Shown here piece after piece: positions 9,990 through 21,740 of a DNA stretch of 64,000 nucleotides. The DNA comes from Copromyces sp. CBS 386.78 (lineage: Eukaryota; Ascomycota; Sordariomycetes; Sordariales; Sordariaceae), in assembly GCA_030685235.1 (NCBI GenBank), contig MU839135.1, forward strand, positions 1 to 64,000. Reading direction: 5' to 3'. How positions within the stretch are numbered: position 1 is the stretch's first letter; each line of letters starts with the position of its first letter. A program made the translations under genes and the position numbers. Below the pieces are notes generated by a model. It saw only the letters and a program-made list of their open reading frames with translations, was not told the DNA's origin and ran no database searches.

Positions 9990-12900
9990 TTCGCTTCCGC
10001 TCCGCCGCTAGCCAATTTAGGGGTATTAGAACCTCCGGGTATACCTTATAAAACTACTATATTATATTAAGGGATATAATTATATTAGTACGCAGTTACT
10101 ATAAAGGCTAATAAGGTGGCGCTTAAACGACGAAATATTCCTAACGACTATTAATTACTTTATAATAGCCGTCGATTTTAACGAAATCCTATTCTACCGA
10201 ATCCTCTTCGTTATTAATCTTCTTTATACTACGATTTTAATTTGTACGAACGTCCCTTTATACTTTTAATTATCCCGGAATACTTATTTTAACCTACAAT
10301 TTAATTTTACTAATGTAAAAGGTAAGGCTATATTTTATATTAACCGGTAATTTAAGTATAACTTTATAATTATCTATTTTAACGATTTCGAATGGGCTTT
10401 TATAAAGGGGGGTAAATTTTACGTATAATTGGCCGGTATTGAAGTTTTCTATATTAAATAAGACTTTATCTCCTATTTTATACTTTAGGGTATCTATCCT
10501 TCGAATATTAGTATTAGCTTCGTACTATTATTAAGTTTACTTTATTTAATTTATAATATATTCTAGTACTTTTTTAAAACGATTAGCGATTTTGTTAACT
10601 TTAAAATATTCCGTTTACTATTAAACTAATAAATTTAGTAGGTATAATTTTACTAGTTTAACGTTTATACGGGGGTAGAAATTGTAATTAATAAAGAAAA
10701 GGGATATTCCCGTTATTTTTAAAATTAAATTATTATTAATAAATTCTATAATTAGCAATTAATTTACTTAATTATCCTATATTTAATTAATATAGAAACG
10801 AAAGTATTTTTTTATTTCCGTATTAATACGCTCCGTTTAATTATTGGTAGTTAAATAGAATGCGGAGGAGGGCTTAAAAATTATTTCTAAATAGAAAGAT
10901 AGAATTCTCTAAAATTGTAAAATAAATTAGGAGTTTTAATTTAATATAATAGAGTCCGGGAGGCCGTAAATACTATAAATTCTTTTAATAAACCGGTTTA
11001 TTAATTTTTTAGCTGTAAGGCTGATAATAGGAATAAAATATTGTATTTTCGTTAAATAATTAACGATAACAGCTATATATTTAAATTCTTAACCTTAGCG
11101 TACGTAAAGAATTAAGGGGGTAATATAATTTATGGAAATATCTTTCTATAGTACGAAAAGTACCGCCAGTAGCTTTAGGAAACCGTACGGGGAGTATTGT
11201 AATAATTTAGATTTAGTATACGGTAAGTAGGCCTTATAATAGGCTTTAATAATATTAAATATCCTTAGTTAGAAAAAAGACTAAGAGAGTAACGAATAGG
11301 TCTTTTTACGACCTAGGTAGTTAATAGACGGCGAATTGTATACGTAGCGGAAGAGTTAGAATTAAAGTTCGGTATTATTAGGGTCGACGATAATAGCGCT
11401 TCGAAAGTAAGTTTATCCTTATATTACCCTATATTCTGTAAATAATACTTTCTTTAATTAATCTTTTATTTCCTTAAATTATATGCGGCGATTAGGGTCC
11501 GATAGGTAAGCGAATAAGTCTTATAAGAATACCGATTTTTCGTAATTCTTTGTAATTAAATTATTGGTAAATTTATTATTTATTATTTCTAGGTTGTAAA
11601 TATATTCGGTCCCGACGTTAATAATTTTCTTTCCGCTTTTTAAAATGAAGGTTCTATTTATGAAGATATTATAATTGAGTAAAACCTTATTTTTAATTAG
11701 TAGTTGTTTGTTGGTTTTGTTTTTAGGTAAGTTTTTTAATTTCCTGTTCAAAGCGTTAGAGCGTACTTATAACGAGCCCGGTCGGTATTTAATTGTAAAA
11801 TTAAATTGTAAAAGGAAATAGGATTATTATATATAGTGGGGAGTTAGTTATTTATTAATTGTAAAAGTCTTTAAAATTTTATAGTTTGTAAGGATTTCGA
11901 ATAATTATTGTACCCCTTCGAATTCGGGGCGTTATTTTTCTAGAGTTTTAATAATAGCGAGTAATTCTTTATTGTAAATATTGTAATTATATTCGGTTAA
12001 AGAGTATTACTAATTAAAGTAGGCGATAGGGTAAAGGATATTATTATTATTGTATTATAATAATATATTTCTATATATTTAATTAGAAATATTTGTTTTT
12101 ATAATAATTTATTTTAACTAATTGTAGATCCGAAGTACGGGTCCGTTTGTAAAAGCCTTTTTTAAAGTTTCGAAAGATCTTTAGTACCGTTCTTCCTATT
12201 TTTATCCCGCTATTTTCTTAATTAATTCGTATAATGGACCGGCGATAATAGAAAAATATTTAATAAAGCGGCGGTAGAAGTTGGCGAAGTTTAAAAAGCG
12301 TTAGAGCGACCTTTTAGAATTTAGAACTTTTTATATTATAATAGTAAAAACCTTTTCTAAATTTATTTCGAAATTACTTAGGGTAATAATAAAATTTAAA
12401 TACTTAATTCGCTACGTATAAAATTTGTATTTATTAATATCGATTTAAAGTCCTATTTTAATTATCTTTTATAAAACTTCCCTAATATATTTTTTATATT
12501 CTTCTTCGTTATTGGAATAAATTAAAACGTCGTCGAAATAAGTAGTGGTGTAAATGTCGAAAATATTGTATAAGACGTCGTTAATATAGTTTTAAAAAGT
12601 TCCCGGCGCGCCCTATAAACCGAAAGGGTATATAATAAATTCGTAAAGGTTAAAACGGGTAATAAAGGCGGTAAATTATTTATGCCCTTCTTTAATGTAG
12701 ATCCTATTAAATATAGTAATAATATTGAACTTTGTAAAAATCTTTACTTTATAAATTATATTAAGGGTCTTTTTAATTAGCGGTAATGGGTAACGTATTT
12801 TTAATGTAATGTTATTAATATTACGGTAGTCTATATAAATATAGATTCCGCTTCTGGGTTTCTTAATTAGTAAGAAGGGAGAAGCGGCGGCAAATTATAA

Positions 12901-14560
12901 CGGCTAAATAAATTTCTTCCTTAAATTATTATCGATTTACTTTTTAATAACGACTATTTCTATAGGTAATATACGTCGAAGTTGTATATTAGGAAATTAT
13001 TTTCCTAGTTATAATTTGATTTTATAATTGTACGAACGATAGGGAAGGATTTCCTCCGCTAATAAGGGTAAAAAAGCGGCGATTTCGCTAATATACTTCT
13101 TTCCTTTAAAATGGTTTAAAATTTCGATAATTTCCTCTTTAGTCTTTAACGGCTAATTTACTTTATTGAGAAACTTTTTTATATCCTCTTCGTCGACTTT
13201 AGTTAAATATATTTATCGGATAATTTCTTTGTATATAGGTGCGTTAGTTTCGAAGTTTCCGGTAAGGTTAATTGCTTTAGCTAAAATTATAATTTCGTAG
13301 GTATTTTTTAAAGTATAAATATTAGCTATTTCGTTAATAAAATTATAGAACGTAGGGGGTAGACTTTCTTTATACTTCTTTCTATCGCCTTCTATAATAC
13401 TATTAATTATTTCTTCGGTTAAATTTAGATTTTGAAAATCCGTTATAGCCGCTAGTTTTTTAATTTTGGTATAGTTTGTAATGTACGGTTATAATTATTC
13501 TTTTTTGTAAATAAAATTAAATGCGGCTACGTTAAATATTTTAATATTATTAGGGTTGAATTTATAATCGGGTTTATAAAAACGGCGGTATTAAGGGTGA
13601 TTCGCGCTAATTAAAATGCGGCGGCTATTTATATGTAAATAGGGCTCGTAAAGCGTAAGGTTTTTAATTTTAACGAAGAGAGCGGTAATACCGGTAATAA
13701 CGATTTTAAATTTAGCCCTCCGGGCTACTAATGTTTTAATAAGAGTGGGGATTGTACGGTAGCCAATTTTAGGGTTAATTTTAAGTATAGTGGTAAGAGG
13801 GAGTTTGGGAGCGGATAAAGGTTTTAGAGCGGGTTTCGCCGCGATTTTTTTAATCTTCTCTTTTTTAATAGCTAGAAGGTAAAATTCGGTCTCTTCCTTT
13901 TTAATAGTTAGGGAGGGAGATTCGGTTTCTTCCTTTTTAATCGGCGGGATAGGTATTTAGCGGACGGAGGCTACCGAAACCCGGTTAGTAAGGGCTCTAG
14001 GTACTACCGTCTAATATCGGGGGAAATTTATTAATAAGTAGCGGCTTTGGTAGGCGGTATAGTTAAAGTGTATATTATACTATTTGTAATCGATTTTTAA
14101 CCGATAATATTATATTTATAGGAAGCCTAAAATAATTGGGTATTTCCTAGAAATATCGTAAACTAAGAAGGTAATAGTCTCTTCGTAATAGCCGATCCGG
14201 AGCTTAGTTATTACTCCTTTAAAAATAATACTTTTGACTATTCCGTTAGTAAGAACGAACTTCTTTGCTTTTAGTAATTGGAAACGGGGAAGGTTATTTT
14301 TAATAATAAAGGAGTAATTAATAAATGCGAAAGCGGAGTAATTACTATTAATAAGGGTAATACAATAGTTTTTATACGAACGGGTTATAATATAAGAGGA
14401 TAAAAGTATTAAATTTAAGGAAGTAGAACTATCTAATAATTAAATTTTAATTTCCTCTAAACCCTTTAGCTCTATAGAGCTTAAAACTCGTCTTTTAAAT
14501 ATAACCCGGCCAAGCTTCTATACGCGACTATATATAGAAGTTAGGCGTTTTCTTAATCGT
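9990..14560 (-). pseudogene. gypsy pol relic (protease, RT, RNase H, integrase)
   Basis: Minus-strand polyprotein relic. The clearest signature is Y-F-D-D-V-L-I-Y-S at about 12520-12545, the catalytic YxDD box of Ty3/gypsy reverse transcriptase. It is followed downstream (lower coordinates) by a frame reading [11 protein letters not shown], typical of the RT-RNase H connection in this superfamily. A 76-codon frame at 11521-11751 is a surviving open piece between RNase H and integrase. Stops are nearly all TAA/TAG in place of Gln codons or Trp-derived TAG/TGA. Boundaries are approximate. Confidence 0.75.
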
Positions 14561-14579
14561 TATAATACTCTCTACTAGC

Positions 14580-16300
14580 GGCGGGCTCGGTGGGGGCGGC
14601 TAGAGTAGCCGGGGTAGTTGGAATAATATTGGTGGCGTAGACTTATTTTTAGTTATGACCTTTATTACGACCTTTATTCTTTAACTTCTTATTAGCGGAA
14701 TATTAGAGGCCCTAAGAATTGTAATTAATTGAGGCTATATAATTGCGGGCGATATAGCCGGGTTTACTATAACGATAGTAAAGGCTATTGCGAGAATGCT
14801 AATCGAAAATATTTTTGTAAATAAAGATTACGAAATTAATAGCGTCCAAATCTATTTTATTATTACCTTAGCTAATAAAGATATTATTGGTAAAAGGTTT
14901 AGCGCTAGAATAACTTCCGCTATTATTATTATTATTACTAGCGCCGCTACTGGGATTAAGGAAATAATTTACTATCTTTTAATAATAATCCGCGTCCTTA
15001 AAATTGCCGGCGATATTACGACAAATTTCGAATTAACGCTTAAAATCGTTATCGAGGGGAAGGTCGTAGTAAGCGAAAATATTATAGAAACGCTTATTAA
15101 TCTTATTCCGGAAATAATAGACTTTTATCGAATTATCGAAACCGCAGAAATTTATTAAATTAGTTAATTTAAGTTCGAAATCCGCGAAAGATATATTCTT
15201 TATATATAACTTTTATAAACGGCGGCCGGCGTCCATTTTAAAATTCATATTCTAGAAACGAGAAATTAAATATTTTATAAATTTAATGCTTATTTTTTAA
15301 CGTTAATTTACTTTATCGAAGTCCGATTAGATTACGTCCAAATTATCCTAAATATTGGATAAGATTTCGGGTCTTAAAAGTATAGTAGTATAAATAATCC
15401 TAATGTCCTCAAAGGAGTAAAGAGCGGCGTCGTATTTCTATTAGGACTAGATTTAGAAATATTAAGTTTTAAAAATTTTATATCTACGAGCGGGATTACT
15501 AATTTCCTTACCGGTAAAGATAGGCGGGTTCTCTACCGTTTAGCGAAGAGAGGAGGATATAATTACTTTTGTAATTGTATTATTAACGGAAGAAGAAAGA
15601 ACTTATATTTTGAAAGTATTATACTCCGCGAATAAAGTATTGTAAGTAGATTTAAAATTAATGTAATCGAAATTCTTTTAATTGAAATTAGATTGAACGT
15701 TATTGGTTATTTAGCGGGCAGTCCTAAATTCTTCTTTAAAATGCTAGAAATCGCTTTCGAAATCGTTGTAACATTCGAAATTAATGTAATAAAAGCGATT
15801 AAGAGGTATAATAATAAAATAGAAAGCGGGGGCCTAAAAAAAAAAAAAGGCTATTTCGAAATATTTGCGTAGGATTAAGAGACCTTCTAATTAATTGAGG
15901 CCTTCGAGAAAATTAGCGAAAATTATAGTAGTAGATTAAGGAAGGTCGAAAAGTGTAGCGCGATAAATTGTAGTATCGAGCTCGCTATTAAAAGTATTAA
16001 TAACGGAACGTAACGATTTTAAGTTAAATAGATTACTGTTACTAGTAATAGGAGTAAAAAGGTTAAGAAAATTACCGCTACTAAAATTACCGTTAGGGGA
16101 AAAAAAGGTAAGATCGTTATTATTGTAAAATATAAGATAAAAGAAAGGTAAAAGTCCGCGATTAGGACCGTTTAAAATAAAGGTCCGCTATTAGGACCGT
16201 TTAAAGTAATTAAAGATAAGTAATCTCTTATTTACTAGATAAAGAATACCTTCCTTTACGTACTAGTAAAGGGAGGTATTTAAATCTTAATTAGGCGATT
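14580..16300 (-). pseudogene. gypsy gag relic with zinc-knuckle trace
   Basis: Minus-strand region upstream of pol. Around 14700-14790 a frame reads Y-x-x-S-K-P-G-Y-I-A-R-N-Y, which is the CCHC zinc knuckle (C-x2-C-x-K-P-G-H-I-A-R-N-C) with Cys and His codons turned into Tyr by RIP. The long plus-strand open frame at 14796-15158 is the antisense of this relic. Region limits are approximate. Confidence 0.6.
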
Positions 16301-16450
16301 ATTGTAACTACGACTATCGATGCTTGGGGGGGGTATTGGGCTTAGCGATTCGTAACGAGGCGATCCCTATACGCGCGCGATCGAAGAAAATCAATTGTAA
16401 TAAAAAATAGGTTTATACTATAAACGCAATAATTAAAAAGTATAATTAAT

Positions 16451-16686
16451 TATTACGGGTAGAGGGCGAGAGGTTGAGTATAAATATAAATATACGTAAT
16501 TATACGAGGAAAAGAAAGGAAGAGAAGTATAAAGGTATACTCGGGAAATGGGCTTTTATAGGACTCGAGCTATAAACCCCTAGTAGGTCCATGGCGGGAG
16601 GCCGCAACCAATCAACCGAAATGGTGACATGTAGTCTCAGAGAGCTACTGTCACCAGCACATGCAACACAGGCTAACCCTGTGATA
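16451..16686 (-). repeat. gypsy LTR, high-coordinate copy
   Basis: A 236-bp partner of 9562-9797. Bases 16451 to about 16585 are strongly RIP-mutated. The final ~100 bases (about 16590-16686) are practically unmutated and full of CpA and TpG, although AT-saturated copia sequence begins again directly after AAGAC at 16692. Confidence 0.9.
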
Positions 16687-16691
16687 AAGAC

Positions 16692-18213
16692 GTAAATTGA
16701 AGTTAGCGGAGACTTACTATAAATACGAAGTAAATAAATCTTTAATTATATATAAGTATACGTATATAAATTTAATAAAAATAGTATTTTTAATAAATAT
16801 AAAGTACAATTAATTATAAAAGGAGATTAATAGAATAAGAATGGAGTAAATACGTACGTATTTACCCTAGTAGGGAGATCGTTTAAATTTATTATCGCTC
16901 TCGCCGCAAGATTCGACTTCGAATTAATTTAATATAATACGGTTAATACTTTTATTAACGCAATTTTCAATAAAGAGATCTATATACGTATATTACTAGG
17001 GTATTAGACTCTTAGTAAGGTCCTCAAATTAATTAAAGTATTATATAAGCTTAAACGAACACTTCTATTATAATAACGAGAATTTAGTAGAACGTTTAAA
17101 AAAATAGGATTCGAGGCAATCTTTGAAAATCCGTATATTATAAAAAAGAATAATATACTTATATTATATTACATTAACAATATTATCTTTATATTTAATA
17201 AGAATAAAATAAAGGAAATTAATAGATACGTAGTAGATTTATAGTTAAAATATTACTTTATTAGAGGAAATAAACTCTAGTAATTTCTAAGTATTGAAAT
17301 TATCCGAGATCGAAATTAAGGAAAGATCTAATTATTATAGGAAGCTTATATCGCAAAGATCTTTAAATTATTAAAATTTAGTTTTTAATTTACTTTGGTA
17401 CTTATAAGGCATATAGAGCTAACCCTTTATAAGGGCACTACTAATTACATAGAGATCTACGCTTACTAAATTAATATAGGCTCTTTACTATATATAGTAA
17501 TTAATATTAGATTAAATATTGCGTTTCTAATAAATAGATTGGTACGATATAATTATAACCCTAGTGTTACCTATTTGGCTATAAGCGAGAAGGTATTACA
17601 GTATTTTCGAATAATTAAAATATAAGTATTATATTTTAGCGGGAATAACCGATTAGAAATAATTTTGAATACTTCGTTTATAAATAACGCTATCGATTAA
17701 AAGAATTCGCAAAATTTTACAATTAAGTTGTATAGGGGTTTAATCTATTAGGGTACAACTAAGCAGACTACGATTACGACCTTAATAATAGAGGTAGAGT
17801 TGTACGTAGTCGAGAAAGTGGCTAAGGAAACCTTATTTATAACGCGGTTAATATTTGTTCTAGGGGTAAAGCTATTAGAAGATCCTATCCCTATTTTATA
17901 ATATAATAATAAGTAGATTATTAGGGCTCTTACGGAGGAGACCCCTACCTTTAGTACTAAAATAAGATATATAGATATCTATAGATATTAATTGAGGGAA
18001 GAGATCTTTATTAAAAAGACTTTTAAAATTGAATATCTGGATATAAAACTAATATTAGTAGATAGATTAATAAAGGTATTAGATATTTTAAAGTATAAAA
18101 GCTTTAGAGATCTATTAGGTATGGCCGAGGTGTTAGTACGGAAGAAGGATAATCCGGGACTAAAGGAGGTTAATTTAGAAGATCTGGATGAGAAATTAGG
18201 ATTAATAGAATAA
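16692..18213 (+). pseudogene. copia reverse transcriptase-RNase H relic
   Basis: 3' part of the copia polyprotein after the gypsy insertion. Frames in order match the copia RT core: R-F-D-F-E-L-I, then N-T-F-I-N-A-I-F, then G-F-E-A-I-F-E-N-P, then Y-I-N-N-I-I-F-I-F, the remains of the Y-V-D-D-I box. RNase H traces follow (K-I-R-Y-I-D-I-Y-R-Y, normally K-H-I-D-I-R-Y-H). The open frame 17992-18213 is the intact C-terminal piece (LREEIF... to a TAA at 18211). Stops elsewhere are RIP-type. Confidence 0.85.
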
Positions 18214-18276
18214 GATATTTATAAATAGCTTCACTTTTGATTTTAAAAAGGCGAAAGAGGTTTGTAAGTGAGGGGG

Positions 18277-18452
18277 TGTATTAGATTATAGGGTGTAAAT
18301 CACACCCAGATGTAGAGGGTCCTAGTCACCTAACTAAAGGTCTTGGTATTTCTGGGATACCCGAGTACCCCCCAGACCTTCTGGAGCGGATCTGTTCCCA
18401 GAGCCAGTTTCTAGACAGTTCAATTAACCAGTTCACACCAGTAAATCTGACA
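18277..18452 (+). repeat. copia 3' LTR
   Basis: Copy of 3998-4171 beginning TGTATTAGATTATAGG and ending AATCTGACA. It has modest RIP-type changes relative to the left LTR. It is followed by the ATTAC duplication (18453-18457). Confidence 0.92.
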
Positions 18453-18457
18453 ATTAC
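18453..18457. repeat. target-site duplication ATTAC, right copy
   Basis: Perfect match to 3993-3997. Normal host sequence follows immediately. Confidence 0.9.
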
Positions 18458-18553
18458 CGCTACCCTCAACTTTCATAATATCCCGAGCTTATGAAGTGGG
18501 CCCCCCATCTCATCACATCGCGATTCTTGTCCATCTCTACATGATCCGTGCCA

Positions 18554-19542
18554 TCAGCCATTAGCGCCCTTGACGTATCGGCTCTCCATCCCCAACTGCA
18601 TTCGACGACGCAGCAGGATCGGCACCCATTTCACGGGCTTCTGAACTTGCTGCAAAGCAGGAGCTTCCCCACCGTCCTGCTTGTCCTCCGTTTTCTCCTC
18701 CTCCTTCTCCTTCCCCTCAGCCTCTCCACCTCCGTTTTTCTGGTCCTCGTACTTTCGAGCTTCCTTTTTGGGTTCCTTTTCCGATGGCTTTGTGGGCTTT
18801 CTGGGTTCCCCCGTCTCATTCTCACTACACTCAGGATCATCTTCCTCTTCTGACTCCTCCTCCTCCTCCTCCTCCTCCTCCGAAGATTCGTTTGAATAGT
18901 CTTCAACAAAACTACCGCCTGTCCCCCTGATCTTCCTGTCTTTGTCCCAGTAAACACACCATCTCTGGGTTTCCTCGTCCTGAACAGCAACAAACTGTAA
19001 GGTATCGCCTTCGAGCGTCAACCAAGTCTCGTCATTGCTCCAGTACCAAGGACCAATGGTATGCCCGATAGTGGCTTGACGACCGCCGTGTTTGACCATG
19101 CCAGTGTCCTTATCGCAATAAATCCAGTTTAGCATGGGCGGATCGTCTGCTATGGTGCTCACCATGCCCAGGTGCTTCTCTTCAGAGGGATAGGTGAAGT
19201 AGTACCCCATGAACTTGTGGCCCGGCATGGGATAATCGGGATGGTCGATCCATAACTGTCAGAGGTGTAAGCCAAGAGTTGGGGATACGAAATGGGTGGT
19301 TGATGTCATTTCATCCGGACTCTGGATGACAGCTGACAGGTAACGGGAACTAAACTTACTCTTCCATCCCTCAACACACAAAAACACTCCTCTGGTGGTC
19401 CTCCATCCAGGGAGATGGCGGCTGTCAACTGGAACTTGGCTTTCTCTTTAGCCGCGTTGTTGGCCTTTTTCTGCGCGCTCAAGGCTTCGCAGACGCCTAT
19501 TGTCGTGGGAATTCCCGCAACGACTAGGAGACCGATAACCAT
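18554..19542 (-). CDS. unknown protein with N-terminal hydrophobic segment and acidic tail
   Basis: Predicted 294 residues in two exons: 19542-19360 and 19255-18554. The intron 19256-19359 has donor GTAAGT and acceptor CAG, joining D-G-R to L-W-I-D-H-P-D-Y-P. Residues 1-20 (MVIGLLVVAGIPTTIGVC) are hydrophobic, suggesting a membrane anchor or signal anchor. The middle part (about 62-170) is compact, rich in Trp, Tyr and Gly (NWIYCDKDTG, GPWYWSND, RWCVYWDKDRK), and may be a beta-rich domain. After that comes a Glu/Ser run of about 20 residues, then Lys/Glu-rich low complexity. I do not recognise the family. A second Met (the original frame start at 19228) would drop the anchor, but the spliced form has better coding texture. 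Confidence 0.75.
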
Positions 19543-20565
19543 GTCTTTTTACGTCGATAGCTGGGTTTCGCTTGGTTGATTTGTTAATAGTGAGTGGCTC
19601 TTTGGGTCTTGGAACAAAAAGCGATGTACACCTGGTAGTCGTGATAGCGGTGTTGGCTTGGTTGATTGTTGTGGCAGATAGCCCAAACCAGGTGCTCCCT
19701 TCTTTGAGACACCGTCATTTACTATGATGGCCGAGTTGTTGTGCCTCCGTTTCTCTCTCTCTTGAAACGGTCTCGGTGCCTGGCGATGCGGCCCTGACTG
19801 TGGTTGTATTTACACCCCCTCCCCCTGTCTTCTCGATGTCATCCCATGCAGCTAACATTGGCGATCCCACCCACCAAAAGCTTATTCTCCAACTAAGATC
19901 CGCTCTTGAGCTCCGATTGACGTCATAGCTGGCTTATCCCCGCGACGGTATTTTGCAACAACTCCCTCTGCTGTGCAAGGCTTCATCACACTCAATGCAG
20001 GTGGGTGTGTGCAAGAGAATGTGTCCATTATGCTCCGTTTTTCTGGGGCATAGCACCCTCCTGTAGAGAGGCGCAAGCTTGCTGGGCGGTTCTTCAGGTC
20101 TTGGGATACGGCTCTCCATGTCGTCACTCCGGGACAATTAGGAGTAGGTTAGCTATGAAGTGCGGTAAATGGATGGATGGCTGAGCTACCTTGCGTCGGG
20201 TCACAAAGCGCGTAAGCATGCGGTGGTCTCATGGTGGGAAAGAAAATCGGGTTTCCGTTCTCCAGTGTATGGATCATTGCATCAGGGTCCTCCCCTTTTG
20301 CTCCTGGTGTTCGCGCTGGACCCTGTTGATGATCTTGGTTGCCGTGTGAGCATCATCCGGAAATGTTGGATACCAAAGATGTGCCCTGTCTTTTAAACCT
20401 GGATTAGCCGTTTTTGTGTTGTTTAGTCTCCTGTCCTAGCTACTCTCTAGGAACTCGTTTGCCTAATCAACGCATTCTCTCTTTTCTTTCCATTCTGTCG
20501 TTGTGATACCACCCTCATAGCAACTTTGCTCAGGAGATACACAGTACTCATAATCTGCAAACAAG
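19543..20565. other. non-coding gap between divergent genes
   Basis: About 1 kb separating the minus-strand gene starting at 19542 from the plus-strand gene starting at 20566, so it presumably holds both promoters. Short frames at 19.9-20.4 kb overlap on both strands and show no domain. No repeat or RNA gene seen. Confidence 0.5.
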
Positions 20566-21740
20566 ATGGATCCTGTGAGTGTATCCACGACGTGGAAGCG
20601 GTGTCAAGTCTCTGATCAGGACTGATAACTAACGCTGCCTAGACACCAAACGTCAACGATCAGGTCCCCAAGCCGGATGCTGGAGAGAAGAAGGATGAGA
20701 ACACTGAGCAAGCCCAAAATGAAACAACGGGACCCAACCCAGTCATCAGCGACGTCAACAAGAACGACAACGACGGCAACGAGAACCATAGCGACAATGA
20801 CAATGAGAACAATGATAAAGAAGATGGAGAGAACCAGAACCAAGTGAACAACAACGACGAGAAGAAGGATGATGATGATGACGATGACGATGAGGACGAC
20901 GACAACTCGGAGAACGATTCCGAAAAAGAGCAAGAGGAAGAGGAAGCAGACGGCCACAAAACCAGCCGAACCGTCGCCGTTGAGGAGTCTCCCTCAGAAT
21001 CTCAGCCCTCCACGCCCAAAGAGGACGAAGGTCCGCAGCCCAAGTTCATGCGCGACGAAAAGAAGAAAAAGAAGAACCGCAACCAGGAGGTCGCTGAGAA
21101 GCCTCGCCGCCGTCGTCGCGCCCGCTTCGCCGACGAAGAAGACTCGGAAGAAGAGCCAATGTCGTACCGCCAGAGACAAGCGTTGGAGCAACAGCGCCAG
21201 CAACAACAGATGATGTTGATGCAGCAGCAACAGCAGATGCAGCAGCAAGGCGGTGGTGGTGATGGAGGCAAGAACCCGCTCAAGTTGAGGTTGGATTTGA
21301 ACCTCGAGATTGAGATTGAGTTGAAGGCGCACATCCACGGTGATTTGACGCTTGCTTTGCTGTATGTGGATTTCCCATTCCTTCCGCCCCTCTTTCGCTT
21401 TTTTTCTGCCATTCCCTCCTTCCAGTTGTGCGACTTGGGTTTGTGCCCTAGTAGTCGACTGTTCCTTCCTCTTTTCTGTTGTCGGGAAACTTTTACATCG
21501 CCCCTTCCCCGCCTCTTTTCGTCAACCCAATCTACACTAGTAGCGAGCGAGCGAGCGTCTGGCTTCTGTAGAACTCCAGCGCAATTTCTTCTGCTCGCTT
21601 AGATGGACAGAATTTCCTAACCATTCCCTCATAAACAAATCGACGCGGTCCGCCGAAGAAAATGACCGAACATCAAACCTGTGAGAGAGTCATTCGGAAG
21701 CTAACCATTGCATCTTTGTTTCACCAACAGTGACGGTTAA
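20566..21740 (+). CDS. acidic, Gln-rich protein with C-terminal LDLNL motif (paralogue B)
   Basis: Predicted 245 residues in three exons. Exon 1, 20566-20574, encodes only M-D-P and ends at GTGAGT. Exon 2 is 20643-21361. Exon 3, 21731-21740, encodes D-G and stop. The last intron (21362-21730) has donor GTATGT, a GCTAACC branch site near 21700 and acceptor CAACAG. The protein is very acidic: Asn/Asp/Glu repeats, a long Asp run, then Arg/Lys clusters and a Gln/Met tract (QQQQMQQQ). It ends with the conserved block LKLRLDLNLEIEIEL and HIHGDLTLALL, shared with the gene at 2785-3317. Reading through the last intron would add an unrelated 80-residue tail and is unlikely. Probably nuclear from composition (inference). 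Function unknown. Confidence 0.75.

Larger units (their letters stand above)
9562..16686 (-). mobile_element. Ty3/gypsy LTR retrotransposon, RIP-inactivated, nested in copia
   Basis: A 7,125-bp element with 236-bp LTRs at each end, flanked by a perfect AAGAC duplication (9557-9561 and 16687-16691). Coding relics are on the minus strand in the gypsy order gag, protease, RT, RNase H, integrase (from high to low coordinates). Ends read TATCAC(G)GG and CCCTGTGATA, a short inverted pair. All frames carry RIP stops. It entered the copia element between its integrase and RT coding parts. Confidence 0.9.
3998..18452 (+). mobile_element. Ty1/copia LTR retrotransposon, RIP-inactivated, with two nested elements
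   Basis: A 14,455-bp unit bounded by direct repeats of 174 and 176 bp and a perfect ATTAC duplication. Two other elements sit inside it (6936-8832 and 9562-16686). Removing them and their duplications leaves 5,423 bp, the usual size of a complete copia element. The internal order is gag, protease, integrase, reverse transcriptase, RNase H, which is the copia order (integrase before RT). All frames are broken by TAA/TAG codons at former CAA/CAG positions, so the element cannot move by itself. The flanking host DNA is not RIP-mutated. Confidence 0.92.

Noticed and set aside
14796..15158. 120-codon plus-strand frame in AT-rich DNA
   Set aside because: Antisense to the gypsy gag relic; openness comes from the skewed RIP composition.
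20616..20957. 113-codon hydrophobic minus-strand frame
   Set aside because: Antisense of the Asn/Asp/Glu repeats of paralogue B, which read as Val/Ile/Leu on the other strand.
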